A DNA stretch of 64,000 bases from Crambe crambe (taxonomy: Eukaryota; Porifera; Demospongiae; Poecilosclerida; Crambeidae): assembly GCA_963924555.1 (NCBI GenBank), contig OZ004587.1, positions 2,976,001 to 3,040,000 of the forward strand. Direction: 5' to 3'. Shown piece after piece: positions 63,603 through 64,000 of this stretch. Every line of letters starts with the position of its first letter. Positions within the stretch are counted from its first letter, which is position 1. A model generated the notes under the pieces. That model was not told the DNA's origin and did not search any database. It saw nothing but the letters and a program-made list of their open reading frames with translations. Made by a program: the position numbers and the translations under genes.

Positions 63603-63609
63603 ATTTGAC

Positions 63610-64000
63610 GTATAAACATTGGGCATGTGCAATTTTTGACATATGTACCATAGTCCATACATACATACATAATTATATATATCGCGAATCTCGATTGACA
63701 TGACAAGTGTGTGCTCGCTCACTTTGGTCACTCGCCAATTACAAGAATTATTTTTATTTTTAACATGAAATTTTAGCAAATTTATGGTAATCTGGTAATC
63801 TCGTAGGATATTTTGTTACTTCTTCACATGCATAGTGATTATAGAGTGACATGTACTTACCATAATTATGTAAGTCTCAGTAGGATATGTTGTATCCTCG
63901 TACCCTAGGAGCAGTATGTTATGTACAGAGCAATGTAATTTTTTTACTTTCTAGGGACAATTAAACTATGTTGCTCTGTAGCTATCTATTGTACGTATAA
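63610..64000. other. Unassigned end of window
   Basis: AT-rich; a short CATA tract near 63,658. Nothing else recognised. Confidence 0.3.

Overview
The window looks like gene-poor, transposon-rich invertebrate DNA, most likely from a demosponge. The evidence is short phase-consistent introns, very AT-rich spacers full of TAGCTAGCT-type sequence, and transposase and zinc-domain proteins of kinds I associate with sponge and coral genomes. The organism call is inference. I saw no rRNA genes, functional tRNA, CRISPR array or retroviral or LTR element.

One host gene dominates the minus strand. I can follow 13 exons from an ATG at 57,217 down to a stop at about 20,663. Every junction is GT..AG and every reading phase matches, giving a 3,540-nt CDS of about 1,179 residues. 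The protein has a huge acidic/His-rich repeat (38 DPEK units), a second acidic linker, two consecutive U-box domains, and then a carbohydrate-binding-like and helical region that resembles the N-terminal part of RNF213 (mysterin). I have not seen this combination described. Its introns hold most of the mobile DNA between 21 and 55 kb.

Mobile DNA by region. 0.6-2.5, 8.6-10.7, 58.8-59.9 and 62.8-63.6 kb: one DNA-transposon family with CATAGAT termini and exact 7-bp target duplications. 6.6-8.2 kb: a minus-strand gene whose N-terminus resembles the RAG1 N-terminal zinc region. 11-20.4 kb: clustered foldback (hairpin) elements joined to recurring tails. 23.74-27.04 kb: a TA-flanked pogo element holding two convergent genes, a DDD transposase and, in antisense, a HIRAN plus Ulp1-type protease gene. 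36.43-45.79 kb: a large element with TAA duplications and an unfamiliar DDE transposase, interrupted inside its reading frame by a 5.2-kb element (3-bp duplication; DDE plus XPG-like nuclease plus CXC domain, Academ-like) and by a 0.4-kb TA MITE. 27.4, 46.0, 52.8 and 61.6 kb: derivatives of an element with 9-10 bp duplications and RecQ-like helicase remnants. 48.6-55.4 kb: three Mutator-like elements with minisatellite-rich inverted ends and 9-bp duplications, carrying their own nested insertions.

Least expected: the U-box/repeat host gene, the two-gene pogo element, the nest whose insertions can each be placed to the base, and foldback elements whose arms appear to be homogenised within each copy.
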